From contig JAXMBC010000001.1 in NCBI GenBank assembly GCA_046350055.1, positions 4,526,001-4,590,000 on the forward strand: 64,000 bases of DNA. Direction: 5' to 3'. The position numbers and the translations under genes are program-made. Every line of letters begins with the position of its first letter. The stretch's first letter is position 1. The stretch is from JAEUIE01 sp046350055. GTDB taxonomy: Bacteria > Planctomycetota > Planctomycetia > Gemmatales > HRBIN36. The notes under the pieces were generated by a model. It worked only from the letters and a program-made list of their open reading frames with translations. It was not told the origin of the DNA and searched no databases. Below, in pieces: positions 27,365 through 35,131 of the stretch.

Positions 27365-27503
27365 CCCCGTTGTACCCTCTCTCTCCCGCACCAGAGAGAT
27401 TCCGGCAAACCAAGCCCCAACAACGACGTAATCAGCGAACCCCCTACCCTCTCTCCGCACCACTGACACCCCACTGTCAATTGCCCGAATATGGCCATAT
27501 TTA
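27359..27503 (+). repeat. Dispersed repeat, copy 1
   Basis: About 145 bases starting cgttaacc and containing CTCTCTCCCGCACCAGAGAGA recur almost unchanged at 63857-64000. Shared stretches include ACGACGTAATCAGCGAACCCC and TACCCTCTCT. It has no coding potential and looks like a dispersed non-coding repeat or small non-autonomous element. Confidence 0.75.
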
Positions 27504-27808
27504 ACGACAAAACGCCAGGTTCTCGGCCTGGCGTTCGTTGTAAACCGTGTTGTGGAGTTCGCCTCGATGGTGGGAGGCAAGCTCCCCGAATTGAGCGCAC
27601 TTCAAAACATTCTCTCCGAAGGGTAGAGAGAGTTGATCGTCAGTGGAACATGTTTGCTGGTAATGACTTACGGAACGTCGTTTTTGCCGAGCTGTAAACC
27701 CGCACACCTATCTCTTTAGGTCAAGGAGAGAGGTTTGTCGCCAAAACATCGCGATGGAGGGGTTCGCTGTTAAGCGGGCTGTAATAGAGAGGTACCCGTC
27801 ACCATCGC
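27504..27808. other. Gap with hairpin between repeat and IS21 left end
   Basis: No gene is supported. AACGCCAGG (27511-27519) pairs with CCTGGCGTT (27527-27535), a 9-bp perfect stem. Several CTCTCTCC/GAGAGAG-type pieces (around 27611-27630 and 27703-27735) look like more copies of the repeat's palindromic part. The IS21 target site lies at the right edge. Confidence 0.5.
27802..27808 (+). repeat. Target-site duplication, left copy (right copy 30537-30543)
   Basis: CCATCGC flanks both ends of the IS21-like element: 27802-27808 and 30537-30543. If the last A of the element is not counted as part of it, the direct repeat is 8 bases (ACCATCGC). This fits the 4-8 bp duplication made by IS21 transposases. 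Confidence 0.75.
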
Positions 27809-27822
27809 TGTCAGCGAGCATC

Positions 27823-28222
27823 AAAACCAGCCAGTGGTGAGCAGAAGCAAGTAGATTCAAAACCGGCCAAAGATGAGAGGCGGATCGCGGGTGAGTTCCT
27901 ATCTGAGGAGAACCTCAGTGAGGAAACACCATGTCGAACCGATTGAAGCCGGTGGAAGTGAGCACCATACGTCTGTTGTGGGAGCGAGGTTGGTCTCGTC
28001 GTCGGATCGCCCGCGAGTTAGGGCTGGATCGTGGGACGGTGCGGAAGTATGTGCAAGGGTGGTTATCAGCAGCAAGTGCTGATCCGCCAGAAGGTTGTAG
28101 CCCAAAACCAGCCACTGATCACTTAGAGTGGGGAGCGGCAAAACCAGCCAACTTGCACATGGTGGCCGATGCAAAATCAGCCAGTGAGCAGGATGCAATT
28201 CCTGCCGAGTCAAAACCAGCCA
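27823..28222 (+). repeat. Iterated AAAACCAGCCA transposase-site array, left end
   Basis: AAAACCAGCCA or a one-base variant occurs at 27823, 27859 (AAAACCGGCCA), 28104, 28140, 28173 (AAAATCAGCCA) and 28212. Spacings of 36, 36, 33 and 39 bases are close to multiples of helical turns. The last four lie inside istA (residues about 58-97), so the coding part there encodes KPATDH, KPANLH, KSASEQ and KPASDH. Repeated ends are a known feature of IS21 transposase binding; the extension into the gene is unusual. Confidence 0.75.
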
Positions 28223-29562
28223 GTGATCACTTGGAGGTGTCTGGGCATCGCAGCGTGTGCCAACCGTATGCGGAGTTGATCCAGAGCAAGTTGAATCAGG
28301 GGCTCTCCGCCCAACGTATCTTCCAGGACTTGCGTAGCGAGCAGGGGTTTGCTGGCAGCTATCACAGCGTGCGGCGGTATGTCCGAAGGCTGCGTCCCCG
28401 CCAGACTCTGCCGTTTCGCCGGATGGAAGCAGCCCCTGGTGACGAAGTACAGGTGGACTTCGGCCAGGGAGCCTGGATCGTCGATGGTCAAGGGAAGAAG
28501 CGTCGGCCTCATCTGTTCCGGATGGTGCTCAGTCACAGCCGCAAGGCCTACAGCGAGGTGGTGCAGCAGCAGACAGCTGATGCGTTCCTGCAGTGTCTGG
28601 AGAATGCCTTTCATCACTTCGGCGGTGTCACCAAGACGGTGGTCATCGACAACCTGAAGGCCGGCGTACTGCAAGCTGACTGGTACGATCCGGAATTGAA
28701 CCCCAAGCTCGAAGCCTTCGCCCGTCACTACGGCACGGTGATTCTGCCGACCAAGCCACGGACGCCACGGCACAAAGGAAAGATCGAACGGGGTGTGGGC
28801 TATGCTCAGGGGAATGCTCTCCAAGGCATGAGCTTCACCAGCCTGCAGGAACAGAATCAGTATCTGCGGCACTGGGAAGCCACGGTGGCGGATGTTCGCA
28901 TCCACGGCACCACTCGTCAGCAGGTACAGCAGCACTTCGAGACCGTCGAACGAGCAGCGCTGCTGCCCTTACCGGAGAGCCGCTTCCCCAATTACCAGGA
29001 AGGGCAGCGCAAGGTCCATCGTGATGGCCATGTGGAAGTGCACAAGTCGTTCTACTCGGTGCCACCGGAGTACCTGGGGCACACCGTGTGGGTGCGATTC
29101 GATGAACGGATGGTGCGGGTCTTCAATCAACGTCACGAACAGATTGCGACCCATCTGCGTCGGTCGCCAGGTCGCTTCAGCACGCTCGGCGAGCATCTGC
29201 ACAGCCAGAAGATCAGCCAGGTCGAACAGGGGGCTGAGGCACTGCTCAAGAGAGTCGCCCTGGTGGACAGTGTCATCAGCCAGTGGGCCCGGGCGATGTA
29301 TCGAGACCGGGGCATCCAGGGTATTCGATCCCTGGTAGGCCTGCTGGCCCTGTGCAAACAGCATGAAATTGCAGCGGTGTCGCAGGCGTGCCATACCGCT
29401 CATCGTCATCAGGCTTATCGTCTTCGGTCCCTTCGCCAACTTCTGCAGCGGCAAGTCCAAGAAGAATCGCTTCCGTTGCTGGCCGAGCATCCCGTCATCC
29501 GTTCGCTGAGCGTCTATGGCGAACTCGTTCGTCAATCTGTCCCTCAACTGGAGTCTGTCTGA
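27931..29562 (+). CDS. istA: IS21 transposase IstA
   Basis: A 543-aa DDE transposase. An N-terminal HTH (STIRLLWERGWSRRRIARELGLD) precedes the repeat-encoded segment. The catalytic core shows GDEVQVDFGQG (first Asp), TKTVVIDNLKAGV (second Asp) and KGKIERGVGYAQGN (Glu). The C-terminal half has the IstA Mu-C-like part (HKSFYSVPPEYLGHTVWVRFDE). GAGG precedes ATG 27931 by 8 bases. Its stop TGA overlaps the istB start (TGATG), the usual IS21 layout. Family members cut and join the element ends. Confidence 0.93.
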   Translation: MSNRLKPVEVSTIRLLWERGWSRRRIARELGLDRGTVRKYVQGWLSAASADPPEGCSPKPATDHLEWGAAKPANLHMVADAKSASEQDAIPAESKPASDHLEVSGHRSVCQPYAELIQSKLNQGLSAQRIFQDLRSEQGFAGSYHSVRRYVRRLRPRQTLPFRRMEAAPGDEVQVDFGQGAWIVDGQGKKRRPHLFRMVLSHSRKAYSEVVQQQTADAFLQCLENAFHHFGGVTKTVVIDNLKAGVLQADWYDPELNPKLEAFARHYGTVILPTKPRTPRHKGKIERGVGYAQGNALQGMSFTSLQEQNQYLRHWEATVADVRIHGTTRQQVQQHFETVERAALLPLPESRFPNYQEGQRKVHRDGHVEVHKSFYSVPPEYLGHTVWVRFDERMVRVFNQRHEQIATHLRRSPGRFSTLGEHLHSQKISQVEQGAEALLKRVALVDSVISQWARAMYRDRGIQGIRSLVGLLALCKQHEIAAVSQACHTAHRHQAYRLRSLRQLLQRQVQEESLPLLAEHPVIRSLSVYGELVRQSVPQLESV

Positions 29563-30365
29563 TGTCCCATGCCGCCTTACTCACGTCTCTCAAACAACTG
29601 AAACTCTCGGGCATGGCCCAGAGCCTGGAGATCCGTTTGCAGGAAGCTCAATCCCACCAACTCAGCCATGCCGAGTTCCTGGAACTGGCTGTACAGGATG
29701 AAGTGCTTGTGCGCAGCGATCGGCAGATCGCCCGCCGCATCAAGAGCGCCCAGTTCCGTGATCAGAAGTCGCTCGATGACTACGACTGGTCGTTCAACAC
29801 AGGGCTGCCGAGGAAACAGGTCTTCGACCTGGCCACCTGCCGCTTCATCCGAGAAGCCAAGGATGTGCTCTGGCTGGGGCCGCCAGGCCTGGGCAAGAGT
29901 CATCTGGTCCAAGCCTTAGGATTACAAGCAATCAGGCAGGGGCATACGGTGCTCTATCGATCGGTCTTTGATCTGGTGCGGGACTTCCTACATGAAGAAG
30001 CGCAGCTGAGCAGCGAGAAGGTACTGACCAAGTTCCTCAAGCCCGATCTCCTTATCATCGATGACATGGGGATGAAGCAACTCCCCAAGCGGTCAGGGGA
30101 GTATCTGTTCGAGGTGGTCATGCGGCGATACGAAACACGCTCGACCATGATGACTTCCAACCGGCCGCTGGAAGACTGGGGCAAACTTCTTGGCGATGTC
30201 CCTAGCGCCACCGCCATCCTCGACCGCTTCCTGCACCATGCCACCATCCTGACTCTGACTGGCCGAAGCTACCGCCTCCGCCATCAATCCCCGGAACAGC
30301 CCGCAAAGCCTGCCAGGAAAACGGCCAGCGCTGAGAAGGAAGAGGCCGTTGCTGCTGGCAAGTGA
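29562..30365 (+). CDS. istB: IS21 helper ATPase IstB
   Basis: A 267-aa DnaC/DnaA-like AAA+ ATPase. Residues show Walker A WLGPPGLGKSHL, Walker B LLIIDDMG, and STMMTSNRPLEDWGKLLGD (sensor region) near the end. It starts at ATG 29562 within istA's stop codon; a longer upstream frame is an artefact. IstB oligomerises on target DNA and helps IstA select integration sites. Confidence 0.93.
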   Translation: MSHAALLTSLKQLKLSGMAQSLEIRLQEAQSHQLSHAEFLELAVQDEVLVRSDRQIARRIKSAQFRDQKSLDDYDWSFNTGLPRKQVFDLATCRFIREAKDVLWLGPPGLGKSHLVQALGLQAIRQGHTVLYRSVFDLVRDFLHEEAQLSSEKVLTKFLKPDLLIIDDMGMKQLPKRSGEYLFEVVMRRYETRSTMMTSNRPLEDWGKLLGDVPSATAILDRFLHHATILTLTGRSYRLRHQSPEQPAKPARKTASAEKEEAVAAGK

Positions 30366-30473
30366 CAACAAACCGTGGAAGAGTTGTTCTCAGCCGTGTC
30401 AATAACCTGTCCATAACTCGCGGGGCAGACCGACTACTACTACTCTTTTAAGAAATCAAACAAACCAAAACCC

Positions 30474-30521
30474 TGGCTGGTTTTGATCCACCTGCAAAGT
30501 GCTCATCGGGTGGCTGGTTTT
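30474..30521 (-). repeat. Iterated AAAACCAGCCA sites, right end
   Basis: TGGCTGGTTTT, the complement of the left-end repeat, occurs at 30474-30484 and 30511-30521, 37 bases apart. Together with the terminal sequence it makes the right transposase-binding array. Confidence 0.75.
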
Positions 30522-30536
30522 AAGTGATCGTTGACA

Positions 30537-30810
30537 CCATCGCCGCTCTCGGCACCGATGGCCCGCTCGCCAAACGCAGCGAAGGACGATTCCGCTTCCT
30601 CTGTCCCCATTGCCGGGAAATGCTCGCCACCGTCAACACCCGCAACAACCTCGTCCATTGCTTCGGCTGTGCCAAGTACCTCAACAACATCGACTTGCTT
30701 ATACCATGGGCTACGACTTCAAGTCCGCCGTCAGCATCCTGGTGCGGATGTACGAGCGGCACCGTTCCCGGTTGCCGTGCACTGACTCCTCCGCTGCATC
30801 GCAAGAGTGA
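30537..30810 (+). pseudogene. CHC2-type zinc-finger protein fragment, frameshifted
   Basis: After the IS end, the frame reads TIAALGTDGPLAKRSEGRFR, then FLCPHCREMLATVNTRNN and LVHCFGCAKYLNNIDLL: a Cys-x2-Cys...His-Cys-x2-Cys finger of the CHC2 primase type. The coding then shifts to another frame, where TMGYDFKSAVSILVRMYE, the expected continuation, is found (about 30700-30775). One missing base near 30697-30705 explains this. So it is a broken gene. The IS insertion stands near its 5' end and the left flank has a stop in frame (27771), so any true start is lost. Confidence 0.55.
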
Positions 30811-30992
30811 CACTACTTCTTCCACCCAATTACCAGCATCGCACCCCCATGCTTCCTCTTCATCACCTGACCAGCAGCGTCGTACATCCCGCCTCCAGAT
30901 TGCGCAGTAATTCGGGAATCGGGGTGTTTTGGGGCCGGATTCCGTACAGGGTTTATTTGGCAAAAAGTGCGATGAGAATTAAGACGGGGACA
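30811..30992. other. Gap with no supported gene
   Basis: Continuation of the broken CHC2 gene's flank. No promoter, frame or RNA feature can be supported. Confidence 0.3.
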
Positions 30993-31124
30993 GGTTGAGT
31001 TGAGTGCCACTCGTCCGTTCATTCCATGTTTTGGGGTCAGTTTCGCATTCATGATTGTTCGTGAGTGGGTCTTCGTGTCTCCGTGTTCAGGACTGGCGTT
31101 TTGGGCAGTGTTGCACCATACGCA
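30993..31124 (+). repeat. RHS-locus direct repeat, copy 1
   Basis: This ~130-base stretch pairs in the same orientation with 34988-35117. The best part shares TCCGTGTTCAGGACTGG and GTGTTGCACCATACGCA/GTATTGCACCATACGCA. Each copy lies just after the small gene that follows an RHS gene. Confidence 0.7.
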
Positions 31125-31139
31125 TGAGCTCTAATCCGT

Positions 31140-31595
31140 TTAACGAGCCCTGACTAAATCGCACTTAAACTCCAACCGTACTTTACCGTTGATAAATTCA
31201 CTTAAATTAAAATATTTGTAAGCGACAACCCGTAGTTTACCCTTTCTAGCAGTACTGCTATCTATGAATACACAATAGTTCTTTCCGTTATCGATGCAGT
31301 AGCCAAGGTAGACTGTATCGTATCGCATCCTGTCAATTGATATTATGCATGATGGTAGCTTCTTCATCTTAATGGTATATATGTAGTCAGTAACATTTGT
31401 GTTGCACAACAAGCATAGACTGTTGTCAGTTATTGAAAGAGAGAAAGTGGTAATCTCTGCATTCTCAGCTGGCTGAAAGAACGCGTCCTTGCCTGCCTTC
31501 CACGATCCACAATGCAGGGAATTTCCACTGCGTACATTCATGTCAATTATGGATGTACTGGCTATCCATACTGAAAACAGTAGAGCAACCTGCAT
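31140..31595 (-). CDS. Exported small protein, candidate RHS partner
   Basis: A 151-aa protein. AGGAGG stands 8 bases before ATG 31595, a very good site. It begins with a signal-like segment (MQVALLFSVWIASTSIIDM), then a beta-rich Cys-containing body (SLCLLCNTNVTDYIYTI, CIISIDRMRYDTVYLGYCID). It follows the RHS gene at 31619 by 23 bases in the same direction, so it is in its operon. This position is typical of immunity or accessory genes of RHS toxins. No family is recognised, and the A+T-rich composition fits a polymorphic tip. Immunity is inferred. Confidence 0.6.
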   Translation of the reverse strand: MQVALLFSVWIASTSIIDMNVRSGNSLHCGSWKAGKDAFFQPAENAEITTFSLSITDNSLCLLCNTNVTDYIYTIKMKKLPSCIISIDRMRYDTVYLGYCIDNGKNYCVFIDSSTARKGKLRVVAYKYFNLSEFINGKVRLEFKCDLVRAR

Positions 31596-31618
31596 TGTGG
31601 AGTCCTCCTATCCTGCAT

Positions 31619-34600
31619 TTACTTTGCAGGAAAGAACTTCGGTGTTTCATATTCATATTTCCCATTCTTTTTCTTACCTGTTATTATCACTCCGCCACTT
31701 TCCTTCTCAGATCCTCCACCTTGAATAGGCTTCTCGTGCCGGCCAGTAACAAGTATCAGTATGGGTATTGTACCGTCGGATTTCTGCTTTCCAACTATGA
31801 TAACAATGACCACATCTGTGCCACCTTTCTTGACTTTCGCTTCAAGTTGTCCATCGATCGGTCCAAGATCGCTATACGCTTTCTGACCATACTCAAAGTA
31901 TTGCTTCATTTTTGATAGTATCTTACCTATTGGATGAACCTCTCCAATCTTCGTTAATATATCGATGAAGATCTGAACTGGGATCCACTTAAAACCGCTC
32001 ATCATCTGTGCATTGCCTGCTATCACAAGTGCATGAAGCAATACATCACCCATCTCGCCAGTTTGAACAGTACCCAACTGAACACCTGCAGATAAATCTC
32101 TGAGCACATCTTTAGCAGTATCCTCTCCGTCATAACCGCTTGGATCAATATAGTTTGTAGATGAATTATCGACATAGCGTGATAGGTTGTACCCTGCTCC
32201 AAACCCAATCGGATCCTCACTCACCCACCGCCCACTCTCCCCACTGTAGTACCGGGCACGGTTGTATTGAAGTCCGGTGTAGCTGTTGCCTTCCCTACCC
32301 GTCCACTTCCAGCGATCCCCAAAAGCCGCATCGGTCTCACTCAGCACATTCCCTAAGCCATCGTAAGTGATGGTGTTTGCTAAAGTCCCCGAAGCATCCA
32401 CCATCTGCCGCACCGACCCCATGCGATCCGTGAGATACGAAGCCACCGTGCCATCTACTTTCACGCGACTGAAGAGTTGATCGACTTCATCGCCACGAAC
32501 ATACCGCACCTTGAGACCATTGCTGCCATCCAGATCAGCCCAGATGTTCCAATCTTCCATGCCCACCGGAGCAGTCCGACCACCCCAGGCATCCTGCAAC
32601 ACCTTAGCCCCTTCCCAGGCAAAGCGTGTAGTTACGCTCGCCGTAGCCCCGGCTCCATCCACGTCTTCTGCCTGCTCAATGCGGTTCCCGAACACGTCGT
32701 ATTTATAATCGACGGTATACAGGTTGCTGCCAGCAGATTTGACGGCTGCCACCATGCGGTTGTTTACATCCCAGGTATAGGCCCACGTCACGGTAGGTGA
32801 GGCAATCGAGGTCTTCCCCGTCAGGTTGCCTTCGTCATCATAAGTGTAATTCCAGATCGTATCGGCTGTCAATCGGTTTCCGGTGCCAATGGTCTGACTG
32901 CTGTTGTTACGGTTGCCTGCGCTATCATAGCCGTAGCTCGCCGTGCCATCACCCGTTAATTGCGAGCGAACGTCATAAGTAAAAGTGACGGTGTTGCCAC
33001 CCAGCACTTCAGTGCTCAAGCGATTGCCCACATCGTACGTGTATGTGTACTGCGAGAGCGTGGTCCCACCACCATTGGCATTCTTGATCCCTGTCATCCG
33101 CAACAACGAATCATAAGTGAAAGTGGTCTGACTGGTGAGGCTTCCACCAGAAGCTGCATTGTAGCGTTTGATGTTCTCCAGCTGATTGGCATTGGTGTAG
33201 CTCAAGTCCACCCGATGGCTGGTGCCGCCGATGCCACCGAAGCGACGGCTCGTCAATCGATTGGCTGCATCATAGACACTCGTCTCGACGCCACTGAAGC
33301 TATCCTGCACTTTGGTGCGATTGCCCACGTTATCGTACGTGAATGTCAGGGTTGTGCTCCACATGTCCTTCTGCGTGAGCACCTGCCCTGCCGCATCGTA
33401 CGTGAACGTGTAAGCTCCCTGGCCATCACGAGCGGTCAGCAAGCGATCCGCATTGTCAAACGTGTAGGTCACAGTATTGGTGGTCGTGCCGCCGCTGTTC
33501 TTCCACACCTGGCCGACTAACCGACCGTTATCGTCATAGGTGAAGTCAATCGTCTGGCTCTTGCGATCCTTCTTCTGGGTAAGCTGATCGCCCGCGTTAT
33601 ACGTATAAGTTAAAGTCTTGTTGAGAGCATCGATCTCCCTGGTTTGCCGACCGAGTACGTCATACACGAAAGTACTGCGATTCGAGTTGGGATCGATCAA
33701 GCCAGTCATCTGGCTATTGGCATCATAAATAAAGGTGGTTTTCGAGCCGTTCGGTTCGATGGTGTTCACCCGTCGATGTAACTCGTCATATACAAAAGTG
33801 GTGACGTTATTCAAACTGTCCTGGATCGAGGTGAGGTTACCCACGGCATCGTACGAATATGTCACGACATTGTTGCCTGCATTCTTCATGGTCAGCTGCT
33901 GATGCAGGGCGTCATAAGAAAAAGTAGTGCGATTGCCGAGGGCATCAATGGTTGCTTCCACGTTGCCCACGGCATCGTACACAGTCGTTACGGTGTGCCC
34001 CAACGGGTCGGTTACGGCAATGAGACGATTCAGAGCGTCATACGTGAAAGTGGAAATGCCGTTGTTAGCATCCTTGCTGGTGAGCAGGTTGTTTTCACTG
34101 TCATACGTGAACGTTGTGAATTTTCCGAGAGCGTTCTGGATACTGGTAAGCCGTGCTCGTGAATCGTAGGTGTAGCTGGTGATTTGACTGAGCGGATTGG
34201 TTTCCGAAGTCACCTGCCCAGCACCATTGTGCGTGTAGGTCGTCGTGAGGTTGAGGGGTGTAGTGACGTACTGCATCCAGCCCTTGCTGGTGAAGTTGTA
34301 GGTTGTTGTTTTGTTCAACGGGTTGACGACGGTAGCCAGTTGTTCGAGAGTGTCCCAGGTGTAAGTGGTAGTACGCTCCAGACCATTGCCGACCGCATCG
34401 ACCTGCTGGGTCTGCCGCCCCTGGGCATCGTAAACAAAACTCGTCTTGGTCCCCAGTGGATCGGTCACGCTGGTGACCTGCCCCTGGGCGTTGTAGGTAT
34501 AGGTCATTACGCCCGCCAGCGCGTCGGTAACCGTTAAAATGCGATGCTTGGCGTCATACGTTCCCGTGGCGACCCGGCCCAGGGCATCGTAGAAAGTCTC

Positions 34601-34849
34601 GCTACTGGAGAGTAACCCGGTGCCGGTTGTCAGGGTGGTGGATTGCGAGCCATCGGGCAGAGTGACGAGATCAATCACCACATTGCTGTAGCGTTCCGTC
34701 TTGGTGACGCGACCACTGGTGTCGTAATAAGACTTCGTGCCCCGTGCCTGCTGACCGGACAGGTGGTCGTCCACCGTCCACACCGTGCGGCCGTTGACAT
34801 CGTACACGGTGCGGGTGATGGTGTTCAGGGATGAGGTGCTTTCGATCAC
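31619..34849 (-). CDS. RHS/YD-repeat protein with variable C-terminal tip (5' end truncated?)
   Basis: This 1076-aa frame starts at a GTG that continues upstream in frame to about 34940 without a convincing start, so the 5' end is probably missing. It has dozens of YD repeats (TYDAxGR / TSxxDPLGxxTxF). It then reaches the RHS core end: DRMGSVRQMVDASG, WKWTGREGNSYTGLQYNRARYYSGESGRWVSEDPIGF and NYIDPSG. The 165-residue tip after that is unrelated to the core and includes a hydrophobic run (GGTDVVIVIIVGKQKSDG), with unknown function. RHS proteins form a shell that encloses and releases a C-terminal toxin. Confidence 0.85.
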   Translation of the reverse strand: MIESTSSLNTITRTVYDVNGRTVWTVDDHLSGQQARGTKSYYDTSGRVTKTERYSNVVIDLVTLPDGSQSTTLTTGTGLLSSSETFYDALGRVATGTYDAKHRILTVTDALAGVMTYTYNAQGQVTSVTDPLGTKTSFVYDAQGRQTQQVDAVGNGLERTTTYTWDTLEQLATVVNPLNKTTTYNFTSKGWMQYVTTPLNLTTTYTHNGAGQVTSETNPLSQITSYTYDSRARLTSIQNALGKFTTFTYDSENNLLTSKDANNGISTFTYDALNRLIAVTDPLGHTVTTVYDAVGNVEATIDALGNRTTFSYDALHQQLTMKNAGNNVVTYSYDAVGNLTSIQDSLNNVTTFVYDELHRRVNTIEPNGSKTTFIYDANSQMTGLIDPNSNRSTFVYDVLGRQTREIDALNKTLTYTYNAGDQLTQKKDRKSQTIDFTYDDNGRLVGQVWKNSGGTTTNTVTYTFDNADRLLTARDGQGAYTFTYDAAGQVLTQKDMWSTTLTFTYDNVGNRTKVQDSFSGVETSVYDAANRLTSRRFGGIGGTSHRVDLSYTNANQLENIKRYNAASGGSLTSQTTFTYDSLLRMTGIKNANGGGTTLSQYTYTYDVGNRLSTEVLGGNTVTFTYDVRSQLTGDGTASYGYDSAGNRNNSSQTIGTGNRLTADTIWNYTYDDEGNLTGKTSIASPTVTWAYTWDVNNRMVAAVKSAGSNLYTVDYKYDVFGNRIEQAEDVDGAGATASVTTRFAWEGAKVLQDAWGGRTAPVGMEDWNIWADLDGSNGLKVRYVRGDEVDQLFSRVKVDGTVASYLTDRMGSVRQMVDASGTLANTITYDGLGNVLSETDAAFGDRWKWTGREGNSYTGLQYNRARYYSGESGRWVSEDPIGFGAGYNLSRYVDNSSTNYIDPSGYDGEDTAKDVLRDLSAGVQLGTVQTGEMGDVLLHALVIAGNAQMMSGFKWIPVQIFIDILTKIGEVHPIGKILSKMKQYFEYGQKAYSDLGPIDGQLEAKVKKGGTDVVIVIIVGKQKSDGTIPILILVTGRHEKPIQGGGSEKESGGVIITGKKKNGKYEYETPKFFPAK

Positions 34850-34987
34850 CAGGCCGCGCGAGTCGTACTTGGTGGAACTGGTCTTGCCGAAACTGTCGCA
34901 GGAAGTGGAAGGGGACTGATTTGGCGAGTGCGATAGTTTTTACACCCCGCCTGGGCGGCTTGTTGAAGAGCTATCACCGTCGAGCGG

Positions 34988-35117
34988 CGTGAGTTGGTAG
35001 CTGCTCGCCAGTCGATGCCAGGTTTAAGGTTCAGATTCGCTCCCATGGTCAGCCGTGCGTGGATCTTCGTGGCTCCGTGTTCAGGACTGGTGCTTTGGGC
35101 AGTATTGCACCATACGC
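34988..35117 (+). repeat. RHS-locus direct repeat, copy 2
   Basis: Same orientation and ~130-base length as copy 1 (30993-31124), separated by about 4 kb. It sits between the truncated RHS's 5' edge and the partner gene of the large RHS. This suggests unequal recombination of RHS units. Confidence 0.7.
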
Positions 35118-35131
35118 ACCTTGCGGACCAG

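Larger units (their letters stand above)
27809..30536 (+). mobile_element. Complete IS21-family insertion sequence
   Basis: The element is 2728 bases. Its left end reads TGTCAGCGAGCATC then AAAACCAGCCA. Its right end read inwards is TGTCAACGATCACTT then AAAACCAGCCA, so the ends form imperfect inverted repeats starting TGTCA. It carries the istA/istB pair with overlapping start/stop and is bounded by a 7-bp direct repeat. Both genes are open full length, so the element may still be active. It interrupts a region holding a CHC2-like gene fragment at its right. Confidence 0.9.

Noticed and set aside
27359..27503. Riboswitch or sRNA
   Set aside because: Two copies in unrelated contexts with palindromic CTCTCTCC/GAGAGA look like a dispersed repeat; no conserved aptamer-like core was recognised.
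28210..29547. Long leftward open frames in the IS21 element
   Set aside because: They are antisense to istA, which has full DDE motifs, and show no family-like sequence of their own.
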